Both the position numbers and the translations under genes were made by a program. Positions 21,977 to 34,116 of a stretch of DNA of 64,000 nt are shown here, piece after piece. Within the stretch, counting starts at the first letter, position 1, and each line of letters begins with the position of its first letter. The notes under the pieces were generated by a model, which was not told the DNA's origin, did not search any database, and worked only from the letters and a program-made list of their open reading frames with translations. This DNA is from Adiantum capillus-veneris. Its lineage: Eukaryota; Streptophyta; Polypodiopsida; Polypodiales; Pteridaceae. The stretch covers positions 99,021,342 through 99,085,341 of the forward strand of contig CM043953.1 of assembly GCA_014529385.2 (NCBI GenBank), written 5' to 3'.

Positions 21977-22301
21977 CTTGGATAGTAGCATGATAAGCAG
22001 TACCTTCTTTTTTACCCCCTCTCTATCTCTCTCTTACCCAATCCCTACCTCTCTATACAGAGCAAGATGGATAAAGATAAGTTTTTTTTTAAATGGGTTC
22101 TCAATCTATTTCTTTTTTCTACTTCTATCTTTCTATCTAAGGGGTCCGTAGCATGAAATTGGTAAAAGCAATTCTAAACCAATAATATCTAAAAAGAGGT
22201 TGTGTATGGTAGGACTACATCCCTCCTGTTTATATTACTCTCTTGCTATCTCTGGCTTTAATAGAAAAGTCTAAATTGAACCTCACCCAAGTGAGGTGCT
22301 T

Positions 22302-22675
22302 AAACATAGGTGCTTAAACATAGGTGTGGACAAAAAGAAAAACATAGGTGCTTAAACATAGGTGTGGACAAAAAGAAAAACGTATCCTGCATCGATTTGG
22401 CCATGCCTTATAAAGAGTTGAACAGTTGGCAGATTCTCTATACACAAGGTAGCAATAAAGACACCGCATGTAGATGCGGTGGGCTGCAGGTATAAAAATA
22501 CCATCGTATTACTGTGTAAACACCTTGCACATAATCTCCACTTGACTATTCTACATAGAGATTGCTTACAGTACCGTTTATTCTCATCACACACACACAC
22601 ACACACACACACACTTAAGAGAGGTGCTGCCAGGATCTTCGATACACAAGCTACACACACACACACACACACACA
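22302..22675. repeat. Short tandem repeat and two (CA)n runs
   Basis: A 38-bp unit containing AAACATAGGTGCTTAAACAT occurs twice from 22302 and 22340. (CA)n runs lie at about 22590-22614 and 22653-22674. No gene seen between LINE-3 and the inverted repeat. Confidence 0.8.
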
Positions 22676-22854
22676 TAATCGTACACCTGTTGTTGCAACA
22701 AACCCGTCACACGATCAACCGGTGAGCATCCGGACTCACAAGCCACAGCATCCGATCGCGTCAACGTTAGCAGTACTACGCAAACGGCAATAAGAGTCTT
22801 TTACATTTTTTCATTAATATCTGATAGACATATCTGAAAACTTGGTAATCGATT

Positions 22855-23075
22855 GTATGTGATGACTTGGGTATGCATAAACATGTGATACAAAGGTGGT
22901 ACTTGGTGACTGATCATAATAGCAAATAAAAAAACACTATTTTTTCTTGATCAATGAAAGGATTTTGTAAGCGACTATATTTAATGAGTTTGATATGCAT
23001 AAACATATTGTACAAAGCTAGTACTTGGTGGATGATCATGGTAATATCATTGTGAAAGACACTACTTTGTAGTAT
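22855..23075. repeat. Two diverged 124-bp tandem units at the edge of the inverted repeat
   Basis: TATGCATAAACATGTGATAC (22872) and TATGCATAAACATATTGTAC (22995) head two related units, each followed by a TACTTGGTG phrase and a GATCAT phrase. The outer border of the large inverted repeat (23031) falls inside the second unit. Confidence 0.65.
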
Positions 23076-26000
23076 ATGTATACAAATTGATGCACAATCT
23101 AGAACAATGTATGATCGGATGTAAATGATTCTCAGAGCATACATCTAGTATATCGGCATTTTTAAAATGTATTAAATGATTGGAGATACACATCATAATT
23201 CTTACTTGACTAATTTTAAAAGAGAACATTGTTCAATAAAAAGACAGACAATGGTGAACATCCTCTCATGAAATAGCATCTTTTATGTTTTTTGGCAGCC
23301 ATACATTGGTTAACAGACAAGGAGCAGTTTCAACATAAAACTTACAAATGACAAACTCGGGCTTTCAGGTAGACTTCCTGTCTACTAAGAGAATGTCCAA
23401 CCAATGTTTGGAATAGTTTCTTATTGGTTTTTATACACTAAGTTTGTAAAACAAACTACTAAGTAAAATTGGTCTTTAAAATAGGAAAAAGGATTGTTTA
23501 ACATTTCAATGATTGATCTAATTGCTTGGAAATGAAGTTATCTTTATGTTTATTGATATACTTTTTTGAGTAAAGTTTTCCAAAATGGCTTTTTGAAAAG
23601 AAAATCCCCATGTGAGGCTCCTTAGAGAGGAGGGCAAGTTTATTTTGAAAAACGTGTCTAATTACAAACAAAACTCTGGCAAAATTTTTCCAAAAGGAAA
23701 AGACTTTCTAAATTTCAAAAGTTTGACATAACCGTGTCTTGAAAACCACGTACATACTTGGTTGGGTAGTTCTAGATTTATCATTTAAAACAAAATCCTC
23801 ATGTGAGGCTCCTACAAAAGGAGGACCGGTCTACTTTTTGAAAATGGGTCTACTTACAAACGAAACTCTGCCAAAATTTTGGCAAAATACAAGTAATATA
23901 TATCTTATCCTCTATGTAACCCCAAAATGAAGCTCCGTACGTTTCTAACTTTTTGTCTCTCTATTTCTTTCTCTATCTCTCTCTTTATCCTCTTATGCTC
24001 TCATTCTATCCATTTGGGGGGTAGATTTTCCAATTTCACATGTAATCACTATGCAAATGTGGCTTTCAGCCTGAGTTTTCTCCAGCTACTGTTAGAAGCT
24101 AGCATCTAGCATAGACCACTAATAGACAAGATCTGGTTTATGAAATTGTACTACAGGGTATGATGCTTTCTATCGGAATCCAAACCATGGGGGATATACC
24201 ATCCTTTGAGAATGATAGCCCAAAAACTTGCAAGAGATGCTACTTATCCAATGGAAAGCCACGTCCCTCCGCCATACGTGATTTTCCGGAAGGATGAAAA
24301 TCAGTCTTCATCATGAAACCAGAAACAACCAGTGTACCAGTTGAAAATATGGTAGAGGAAGTCTATCAAACAAACCTATTGTAAAAAATATTGTTAAAAA
24401 ACGGATCATGCCTGATAGAGAAGCAAAGAAAAAACTCCCTCAAAATGCATATAAGGAGAGTGAAGGGGTTTAAGGCTATGGGACAGCAATAACGAGCAGA
24501 ATAGACTGTTTGGATACCTGTCTTCCCATCAAGGTTTCCCATGTTCTAACTAGCTGCTTGTGTTGGATGGTGGCAGGTATAGGTCTATTCTTTCATGGGT
24601 TCTAAAGCTCAAGTGTTCTACTACCAGATCGGATGTACCAACAAAAAATAATGAAAATTGTCTTTTGTTTATTTTGTCTTTAGCTATTGTCTATTGTCTT
24701 TTATTTTTGATATAATTTGGTCAAGTGTCAATATATGGTTCTATAAGGGGGGATAACAAATTTAATCTCTCTCTTTCTATTTCCCAAGTTGTCCTTGGTC
24801 GACAACTACCATATATTGAATTTGCCTTCATTTTACAATGTGTGTAATTTTGTATTTTTAAACATCCTTCAGGTTGGCTGGATTGTATCTCTTACATGTT
24901 TTGGGTATTCCGACGATAAAAGGATTCATATCCCACCTATTGGCGCACAATGCTTGCTCTCTTGATTCAAGGGGACTGATTTTCATAAAAGTCTTCTTGA
25001 CTATGAGAAAAAGGCAATACAAGAGCAAGAGCTTTCAGCTTTAAAATATCTTCTATTAATGATTGGTTAAAACTCTTAGCCCTTGCCAGAAAAGATCCCG
25101 CACAACTAATTAATGCACTTAGCTCTTTCTTATTATCATTATCATTTATTGATGCTCAAGACTGCTCTTATTTAGACTTCTATTTCTCATCACTACCTTC
25201 CATAGTTAATAAGCTTTATTTCATTAATAATCTTCCTATCTTTCCTTTGGCAATCAAAGAGTCTCAAGAGATTTTTAACCCTCTTTTGGATCTAGAGCTT
25301 TTAGATCAAGAAGAAACAGAAGCCCTAGGCCTAACTGACGACCCTTCTTGTCAAAAAATTGACAGATCTATGCCTAGACATTTTTCTAAAGTCGTTCCAC
25401 TACTCCCTTTCAGACAAATTAAGCGTTACATTGTTCACAAACTTTGGGATTTTGAGATAATGAATCTATGTGCTCCTTTCACTATTCATTCTTTAGCTCT
25501 ACTTTGCAGTCTGCCGCCTGATCTGGTAGAGTAATGCAAAACATCGGCACTTCAATCAAAGCATCTACTATCACAGGATAAACCTTTTATACTAAATCAG
25601 ATAAAACTGTCAGACATTGACAGTAAAAAGTTCTCTAATACTTCCATGGTAGCCCATACAAAGGGACTATCACTCAATGAGAAAGAAAACGACATTCGGA
25701 AGTTCTTGAAAAATTGTTGGAACACATACAGACCATTCATCAAGTGCACTTGTAAGAAGAACCCCGGTTCAAGCTGCCCAACAACGATCATATTGGTTAA
25801 TCACCTTCTATGGTATGTATTTCAAAATCTCCCAAGGTTGTTTCCTTATTCCTTTGGACCCGCACAAGTATATGCTTTCATTGGCTGGGTGAAGTTCGAC
25901 ATGCGGTAGTGGTTTTTTACGCTCTTCATGAACATTTGATTGATGCAACAAAAGGTTTAGTATTATATACACCAAGAACTCCATTCCTCTCCCGAGTTCA

Positions 26001-27180
26001 ACATCACCCAATTGGACTAACCATCGACACAATTTTCAAGCCCTCTAGAAGTAGGGAATAACTAAAGCGTATTGCTAGCACACCCAGCAAGGCATCATCT
26101 TCAAAACAAGCTCGACAATTTTGCGGATCGGAGGACTTTGGCAAAACTCCAAGAATGCTAGAGTATAGTACAGATGGCAAGGTACGACATTTAATTACTA
26201 GAACGAATGATTTACAATGGTTTAAACAAGGTTAAAAAATAAGACATCGTTTTATTCACCTAACTTTCACTAATAAGTTTATGGAGTTTGTGCACCCCCA
26301 CATGTTTTTTACGGAATTGTTAATAGGATATTTGGTATCAAAAATAATCTTGAACACTTTCACATAAAATTTGGATGGAAGTACATGAACAATATGAGCC
26401 AATATTTATATAAAACATTTGACACATTTGCGAAACCTTTTGATCTTAGTGAACCTTGTGTATGCCATACCCAAAAACGGTTTAAAAACTTCTTGAAAAG
26501 TTTTGGCCATCTTGGTGAGCATGTTCTTATTACTCATCCAACTTTCATTAGACACCACAAATTAAGGGATAACATATCAAAAGGCCTTAACCATATCCCC
26601 CTTGTCCCAGTGCATCTGGATTCAGTTAAGACTGAGTTCAAGAAGGGATGGACAAAATTATGCCAATTTCTAAATATGAATTGTACACCATCTCACTTTC
26701 ATTTAATTGAAGAAAGACTTCCAATCCACTTTCCAAACTATAGGCATAACCAAATTCCCTGGTTCATGGAAAATGATATCTTAGACGAATTGGAATTTAT
26801 CCAAAAACACATTTTTATATGTGGTTTGGACAAATCATCCCAAAATCCGATCTTTATCTATAAACAAATCATTAGACTGCATGCAAAGAACATATTGAAT
26901 TCTTCAAAATTCATGCCTATACAAGAATGCAATAATACCATTGTCTCGCTCATTAATTCACAATGCAAGGAGTTTAGTGTTATACCTACTCTTGATAAAG
27001 GCCTTCCCTACATTATGGGAAACTATAAAATTCACAAATAAAAATTTTGTTGGATAAAAAATGCCCATGATTGTGTTTTCTCCCCTGTGGCTAGTATGAT
27101 CACTAATTTTTTGTGAGGTTTATCTAACAGGCTTATTGAATATACCAAAAACTTTCAAAAAAACTCCAAACATTCTCAAA
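23031..27180 (+). repeat. Left arm of large inverted repeat (about 4.15 kb)
   Basis: Matches 28110-32246 in reverse orientation from end to end. For example, 23031-23055 pairs with 32222-32246, and the 218-codon frames at 26385-27041 (+) and 28253-28909 (-) differ at only about ten residues. The arm holds a 5' non-coding part (about 23031-24780) and the first part of a Penelope-like coding region. Divergence is a few percent at most by eye. Confidence 0.95.
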
Positions 27181-28090
27181 GGCCTTCCCTACATTATGGG
27201 AAAGTATAAAATTCACAAATCAAAATTTTGGTGGATAACAAATGCCCATGATTGTGTTTTCTCCCCTGTGGCTAGTATGATCACTAATTTTTTGTGAGGT
27301 TTATCTAACAGGCTTATTGAATATACCAAAAACTTTCAAAAAAACTCCAAACATTCTCAAAGGTTAATACAAACGCATACTGGATCATTAACAACCAATG
27401 TGAAGCTTTAATAAACCTTCCCAAAATGATTTATTTTATACATACATCCGATATTAAAGCTTGTTATGAAGAAATTCCTCACCATGGGAAACATAGCCTA
27501 ATGGAGTCTTTGAGGAACATTAAAAGATTAATAACTACTCAAGGTTATAAAGGTTTTAAACCATCTAGAAGCAAAATTAACCTTACAAAGAAGAAATCAG
27601 AAGTTAAATGGTCGTTTGAATTCTTTGATGCTTTAAATAGCTTTGTGTTATTTAATTGCTTCTCACCGTTAGGGATGGATATATACCGGCAACTAAAGGA
27701 ATCCCAATGGGATACTCATGTTCTCCCTTATGGTGCAATCTATATCTTTCCTGGTTTGAGCTAGAATATGTTAAAAAATTATCTAGACTCAAATAATCTG
27801 ATATGCTTTTAGCTTTTATACAGTCTAATCGATATATGGATGATCTTCTATTCATTAATAACACATATATTACGCAATGCATGAATCACAACAAACCTTT
27901 GTCCCTTGAGGACCCCTTTACGATATATCCATTGGATATCATTTCGATTAAACCAACTCATACAAGGTTTTGTTCTACATATTTGAACACAAATATAATT
28001 CTAAAAGACCTTTCATCAGGGAATATACTACAGAAACAGCATGAAAAAAAGACGCATTACCTAGACACCAGGTATCTTTCATACAAGTAG
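24780..28090 (+). pseudogene. Penelope-like reverse transcriptase, left copy
   Basis: Broken coding region, read across several frames. The N-terminal part (24780-25909) has no domain I know; it includes a Cys-rich CTCKKNPGSSC. Near 25870-25990 VYAFIGW...R and, one frame over, LHEHLIDATKG could be a decayed GIY-YIG endonuclease. The RT follows: LDKGLPYIMGNYKIHK (about 26992-27038, the DKG motif known from Penelope-like elements), SDIKACYEEIP (motif A, 27449-27481), KGIPMG with SPLWCNL (motif B, from 27695) and RYMDDLLFIN (motif C, 27830-27859) with both Asp. An IYPLDI block lies after it. Stops, frameshifts and a 181-bp duplication inactivate it. The family is closest in my memory to a clade of animal and green-lineage RTs, and the assignment to Penelope-like elements is moderate. 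Confidence 0.65.
26999..27361 (+). repeat. 181-bp tandem duplication inside the left RT copy
   Basis: Segment starting at GGCCTTCCCTACATTATGGG (27000) repeats from 27181, with several substitutions. AAAGG occurs at both junctions and at the end (27359-27363), so a 5-bp microhomology marks the borders. The right arm has only one copy. The length is not a multiple of three, so it breaks the RT frame. Confidence 0.92.
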
Positions 28091-28109
28091 CCCTACATAA
28101 TTAACAAGT

Positions 28110-31100
28110 AGCCTTTGAGAATGTTTGGAGTTTTTTTGAAAGTTTTTGGTATATTCAATAAGCCTGTTAGATAAACCTCACAAAAAATTAGTGATCATAC
28201 TAGCCACAGGGGAGAAAACACAATCATGGGCATTTTTTATCCAACAAAATTTTTATTTGTGAATTTTATAGTTTCCCATAATGTAGGGAAGGTCTTTATC
28301 AGGAGTAGGTACAACACTAAACTCCTTGCATTGTGAATTAATGAGCGAGACAATGGTATTATTGCATTCTTGTATAGACATGAATTTTGAAGAATTCAAT
28401 ATGTTCTTTGCATGCAGTCTAATGATTTGTTTATAGATAAAGATCGGATTTTGGGATGATTTGTCCAAACCACATATAAAAATGTGTTTTTGGAGAAATT
28501 CCAATTCGTCTAAGATATCATTTTCCATGAACCAGGGAATTTGGTTATGCCTATAGTTTGGAAAGTGGATTGGAATTCTTTCTTCAATTAAATGAAAGTG
28601 AGATGGTGTACAATTCATATTTAGCAATTGGCATAATTTTGTCCATCCCTTCTTGAACTCGGTCTTAACTGAATCCAGATGCACTGGGACAAGGGGGATA
28701 TGGTTAAGGCCTTTTGATATGTTATCCCTTAATGTGTGGTGTCTAATGAAAGTTGGATGAGTAATAAGAACATGCTCACCAAGATGGCCAAAACTTTTCA
28801 AGAAGTTTTTAAACCGTTTTTGGGTATGGCATACACAAGTTTCACTAAGATCAAAAGGTTTCGCAAATGTGTCAAATGTTTTATATAAATATTGGCTCAT
28901 ATTGTTCATGTACTTCCATCCAAATTTTATGTGAAAGTGTTCCAGGTTATTTTTGATACCAAATATCCTATTAACAATTCCTCAAAAAACGTGTGGGGGT
29001 GCACAAACTCCATAAACTTATTAGTGAAAGTTAGGTGAATAAAACGATGTCTTATTTTTTAACCTTGTTTAAACCATTGTAAATCATTCGTTCTAGTAAT
29101 TAAATGTCGTACCTTGCCATCTGTACTGTACTCTAGCATTCTTGGAGTTTTGCCAAAGTCCTCCGATCCGCAAAATTGTCGAGCTTGTTTTGAAGATGAT
29201 GCCTTGCTGGGTGTGCTAGCAATACGCTTTAGTTGTTCCCTACTTCTAGAGGGCTTGAAAATTGTGTCGATGGTTAGTCCAATTGGGTGATGTTGAACTC
29301 GAGAGAGGAATGGAGTTCCTGGTGTATATAATACTAAACCTTTTGTTGCATCGATCAAATGTTCATGAAGAGCGTAAAAAACCACTATCACATGTCGAAC
29401 TTCACCCAGCCAATGAAAGCATATACTTGTGCGGGTCCAAAGGAATAAGGAAACAACCTTAGGAGATTTTGAAATACAAACCATAGAAGGTGATTAACCA
29501 ATATGATCGTTGTTGGGCAGCTTGAACCAGGGTTCTTCTTACAAGTGCACTTGATCAATGGTCTGTATGTGTTCCAACAATTTTTCAAGAACTTCCGAAT
29601 GTCGTTTTCTTTCTCATTGAGTGATAGTCCCTTTGTACGGGCTACCATGGAAGTATTAGAGCACTTTTTACTGTCAATGTCTGACAGTTTTATCTGCTTT
29701 AGTATAAAAGGTTTATCCTATGATAGTAGATGCTTTGATTGAAGTGCCGATGTTTTGCATTACTCTACCAGATCAGGCGGCAGACTGCAAAGTAGAGCTA
29801 AAGAATGAATAGTGAAAGGAGCACATAGATTCATTATCTCAAAATCCCAAAGTTTGTGAACAATGTAAGGCTTAATTTGTCTGAAAGGGAGTAGTGGAAC
29901 GACTTTAGAGAAATGTCTAGGCATAGATCTGTCAATTTTTTGACAAGAAGGGTCGTCAGTTAGGCCTAGGGCTTCTTTTTCTTCTTGATCTAAAATCTCT
30001 AGATCCAAAAGAGGGTTAACAATCTCTTGAGACTGTTTGATTGCCAAAGGAAGGATAGGAAGATTATTAATGAAATAAAGCTTATTAACTATGGAAGGTA
30101 GTGATGAGAAATAGAAGTCTAAATAAGAGAAGTCTTGAGCATCAATAAAGCATAATGATAATAAAAATGAGCTAAGTGCATTAATTAGTTGTGCGGGATC
30201 TTTTCTGGCAAGGGCTAAGAGTTTTAACCAATCATTAATAGAAGCTATTTTACAGCTGAAAGCTCTTGCTCTTGTATTGCCTTTTTCTCATAGTCAAGAA
30301 GACTTTTATGAAAATCAGTCCCCTTGAAGCAAGAGAGTAGGCATTGTGCGCCAATAGGTGGGATATGAATCCTTTTATCGTCGGAATACCCAAAACGTGT
30401 AAGAGATACAATCCAGCCAACCTCAAGGATGTTTAAAAAGACAAAATTACACACATTGTAAAATGAAGGCAAATTCAATATATGGTAGTTGTCGACCAAG
30501 GACAACTCGGGAAATAGAAAGAGAGAGATTAAATTTGTTATCCCCCCTTATAGAACCATATATTGACACTTGACCAAATTATATCAAAAATAAAAGACAA
30601 TAGACAATAGCTAAAGACAAAATAAACAAAAGACAATTTTCATTATTTTTTGGTTGTACATCCGATCTGGTAGTAGAACACTTGAGCTTTAGAACCCATG
30701 AAAGAATAGACCTATACCTGCCACCATCCAACACAAGCAGCTAGTTAGAACATGGGAAACCTTGATGGGAAGACAGGTATCCAAACAGTCTATTCTGCTC
30801 GTTATTGCTGTCCCATAGCCTTAAACCCCTTCACTCTCCTTATCTGCATTTTGAGGGAGTTTTTTCTTTGCTTCTCTATCAGGAATGATCCGTTTTTAAC
30901 AATATTTTTTACAATAGGTTTGTTTGATAGACTTTCCTCTACCATATTTTCAACTGGTACACTGGTTGTTTCTGGTTTCATGATGAAGACTGATTTTCAT
31001 CCTTCTGGAAAATCACGTATGGCGGAGGGACGTGGCTTTCCATTGGATAAGTAGCATCTCTTGCAAGTTTTTGGGCTCGCATTCTCAAAGGATGGTATAT

Positions 31101-32246
31101 CCCCCATGGTTTGGCTTCCGATAGAAAGCATCATACCCTGTAGTACAATTTCATAAACCAGATCTTGTCTATTAGTGGTCTATGCTAGATGCTAGCTTCT
31201 AACAGTAGCTGGAGAAAACTCAGGCGGAAAGCCACATTTGCATAGTGATTACATGTGAAATTGGAAAATCTACCCCCCAAGTGGATAGAATGAGAGCCTA
31301 AGAGGATAAAGAGAGAGATAGAGAAAGAAAGAGAAATAGAGAGAAAAAAAGTTAGAAACGGAGCTTCATTTTGGGGTTACATAGAGGATAAGATATATAT
31401 TACTTGTATTTTGCCAAAATTTTGACAGAGTTTTGTTTGTAAGTAGACCGGCCCTCCTTTTGTAGGAGCCTCACATGAGGATTTTGTTTTAAATGATAAG
31501 TCTATAACTACCCAACCAAGTATGTACGTGGTTTTCAAGACACGGTTATGTTAAACTTTTGAAATTTAGAAAGCCTTTTCCTTTTGGAAAAATTTTGCCA
31601 GAGTGTTGTTTGTAATTAGACATGTTTTTCAAAATAAACTTGCCCTCCTCTCTAAGGAGCCTCACATGGGGATTTTCTTTTCAAAAAGCCATTTTGGAAA
31701 ACTTTCCTCCAAAAAGTATATCAATAAACATAAAGATAACTTCATTTCCAAGCAATTAGATCAATCATTGAAATGTTAAACAATCCTTTTTCCTATTTTA
31801 AAGACCAATTTTACTTAGTAGTTTGTTTTACAAACTTAGTGTATAAAAACCAATAAGAAACTATTCCAAACATTGGTTGGACATTCTCTTAGTAGACAGG
31901 AAGTCTACTTGAAAGCCCGAGTTTGTCATTTGTAAGTTTTATGTTGAAACTGCTCCTTGTCTGTTAACCAATGTATGGCTGCCAAAAAACATAAAAGATG
32001 CTATTTCATGAGAGGATGTTCACCATTGTCTGTCTTTCTATTGAACAATGTTCTCTTTTAAAATTAGTCAAGTAAGAATTATGATTTGTATCTCCAATCA
32101 TTTAATACATTTTAAAAATGCCGATATACTAGATGTATGCTCTGAGAATCATTTACATCCGATCATATATTGGTCTAGATTGTGCATCAATTTGTATACA
32201 TATACTAAAAAGTAGTGTCTTTCACAATGATATTACCATGATCATC
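28110..32246 (-). repeat. Right arm of large inverted repeat (about 4.14 kb)
   Basis: Reverse complement of 23031-27180. It stops at 28110 (GCCTTTGAGAATG), the base pattern at which the left arm's 181-bp duplication begins. So the right copy is truncated within the RT fingers, and the left copy alone continues through the catalytic motifs in the spacer. Confidence 0.95.
28253..30505 (-). pseudogene. Penelope-like element coding region, right copy (truncated before RT motif A)
   Basis: Minus-strand twin of 24780-27041. Open pieces in order are 30505-30245, 30047-29760, 29648-29388, 29484-29059 and 28909-28253. The 29484-29059 frame is longer than its left-arm counterpart and shows that the region after the Cys-rich block was coding (LHEHLIDATKGLVLYTPG, then KPSRSREQLKRI). 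The DKG motif reads DKD here. The copy ends before the catalytic core, so it cannot encode a functional RT. Alternatives: one protein of more than 1,000 residues, or two genes. Confidence 0.65.
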
Positions 32247-32263
32247 TACATTCTCCAAACTTT

Positions 32264-32375
32264 CACAGATCTTGCCCACCATTTATAATGCTTCATCTGT
32301 AGTTATTAGCATACAAAATGTGTGTGTCACAGATCTTACCCACCATTTATAATGCTTCATGTGTAGTTATAGCAT
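32264..32375. repeat. 63-bp direct repeat, two copies
   Basis: TCACAGATCTTGCCCACCAT at 32264 and TCACAGATCTTACCCACCAT at 32327, each followed by TTATAATGCTTCAT and TGTAGTTAT. It lies between the right arm and the TC-rich tract. Confidence 0.85.
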
Positions 32376-32395
32376 TTCATGATTTACAATGGCTA

Positions 32396-32488
32396 TATCT
32401 ATCTCTCTCTCTCTCTATATATCTCTCCCTATCTCTATCTCTATCTCTTTCTCTCTCCCCTATTTTATCTCTATCTCTCTCTCCTCCT

Positions 32489-32548
<60 letters not shown>
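32396..32548. repeat. (TATC)n/(TC)n microsatellite
   Basis: Mixed TATC and TC repeats like the tail of LINE-3, ending about 50-115 bp before the LINE-1 ORF1 region. It may be the target or the remains of another LINE tail. Confidence 0.88.
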
Positions 32549-32550
<2 letters not shown>

Positions 32551-32664
32551 TCCCATTTGGGTGATCTATAGCCTCAATCAAAGAGCACAACACCCTCTAT
32601 GCATTGATGTAAAGATAGAAATTTTCAAAGTTATGGAAGACATTTCTGTAGTAGCATTTCTGAA

Positions 32665-33704
32665 GTGAACACATTCAGGAAAGTTGACTCTCTTCATTCA
32701 TCTCTTATTTTACATACAATTTCTTTTGGCACTTGCAAGGGTTCTTTTTCTTCAAGAAGGTCCACAACCATTGTGGAAAATGATTCAAAATCTCCTACTT
32801 GTAGAGATAGCAGCACAACCACTCAACCAACAACATCAAAAACCATGACCATGGCATACTTGGTATCATTGCAAGAGATCATAAACAAACAAGGCGAAGA
32901 CTTACGGGCACTTACAATGGAGAATGGCATGCTAAGGTTACTTGTGGTTGAGAATGCGAATCTCAAGAGGACACTTGAGATGTAAACAACACATTTGATG
33001 CAAGTTGAAAAGGAAGGCAAGGAATGTAAATGCTCTCTTATGGACTTGAATTCTTTGAAGGAGCTCATGAGCAAAGTAGAGCATGACCATGTATTGAAAG
33101 TGGAGAAATTTGACACCATGAGCCGAGATGCATGTGACATAAGAAATGTATGCACACACAAGTAAATGTATGCACACACAAGTCTTGGGATAATCTATGT
33201 GGTAGCAATGTGGTTCCTAATTCCTCACTCATGCAGGCTATGGCTCAAACAAAGAATGTTGAGAATGTGGATGTGGAGTTAAAGGAACATGAGCGATATT
33301 CCAAGAATATTGTTATTCGTGGAATTCTCAAAGAGAAGTTAGAGACGCATCCTTCTCTTGCCATTGTTATCAAAGATTTCTTCAAAACTCACTTTGGCAT
33401 GTCCGGAGTTATGGTTTATGGAGCACATAGAGTGGGTAAGCAAGGAGCTCCTCGCTGAAGAGAATGGCCAATTGTATGCACCATGTTGGATGAGACCAAA
33501 CAAAACATTATCCTTGATAATAGTTGGATCTATTTGAGAGATACAAAATGTTTTGTATGTGAAGGTCACACTATTAAGCAACCAAATATGTGTCACATGA
33601 AGGCATTGAAAAAAAAAAAAAAAAAACAAGGAGATCTCTCACGAAGAAAATGTGCCCAAGGAAGAGGCAAGTCCCTCAAGCAAACAGGGATGTGTGACCT
33701 ATGA
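32665..33704 (+). pseudogene. LINE-1 ORF1 (coiled coil plus RRM-like RNA-binding protein)
   Basis: Nucleic-acid-binding partner of the LINE ORF2 protein. The first part (about 32820-33130) is a leucine-rich coiled coil with MAYLVSLQEIINKQG, then SLMDLNSLKELMSK. The second (about 33290-33570) resembles the RRM and C-terminal domains of L1 ORF1p: YSKNIVIRGI, GAHRVGKQG and PIVCTMLDETKQNII. It ends QTGMCDL with TGA at 33702-33704, overlapping a conserved ATGA. Two in-frame stops and a frame change near 33150, next to a 20-bp duplication (ATGTATGCACACACAAGT twice), break it. An A18 run lies at about 33609-33626. Most angiosperm L1 ORF1 proteins instead carry a zinc knuckle, so the RRM-only type is notable. 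Confidence 0.7.
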
Positions 33705-33719
33705 GACTGAGTTACAATT

Positions 33720-34116
33720 GAAAATATGATTTTGGAATTGCAATGGATACCCATGGAATGTGGGGTTTGACATTGATGAATTACCAAGCAAAGCCAATAT
33801 TATACTTCTTGTTGAAACTTGTGAGCATAATACACAAATAATTAACGTCTTGGAGGATTACAATATACATTCATTGATGTGGTCAAAGAATCTCAAGCAA
33901 CAAAGAGAGAAAGGAGGGTAGCATGTATGGTTAAGAAAGGATTGGAAGATTTTGTATCTATTGTAAAAGATGACAAGTACAACCCATTTTTGAAGCTGGT
34001 TGCTACATTCCTCATCATGATTCCCCCTTTTATGCTTGCATAGATAGAGATCAACCATTTTTTGATTTAGAAAAGGACATTGCTTATTTCAAAGGCAAAG
34101 GTGATGGTATTGTATT
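33720..34116 (+). pseudogene. LINE-1 ORF2 fragment: first half of the endonuclease domain
   Basis: Reads FWNCNG (about 33733-33750), then ILLVET (about 33807-33824), SLMW and GDGIVF, the same order as LINE-3 residues 13-155. Several stops and a deletion near 33990 break it. It ends at GTATT (34112-34116), where a copia LTR on the minus strand begins. The sequence that should follow is found at 10096-9449 on the minus strand. Across the join the reading frame is kept and completes the GDMN motif. Confidence 0.88.

Noticed and set aside
21731-21991. Open frames of 66-84 codons on both strands made of Ser/Leu or Glu/Arg repeats
   Set aside because: They are translations of the (TC)n microsatellite and have no coding meaning. 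The same applies to frames at 9213-9476, 32318-32668, 39689-40099 and 43349-43800.
30752-31054. 100-codon plus-strand frame in the right arm
   Set aside because: Antisense to the element's 5' non-coding part, and the matching left-arm frame is broken.
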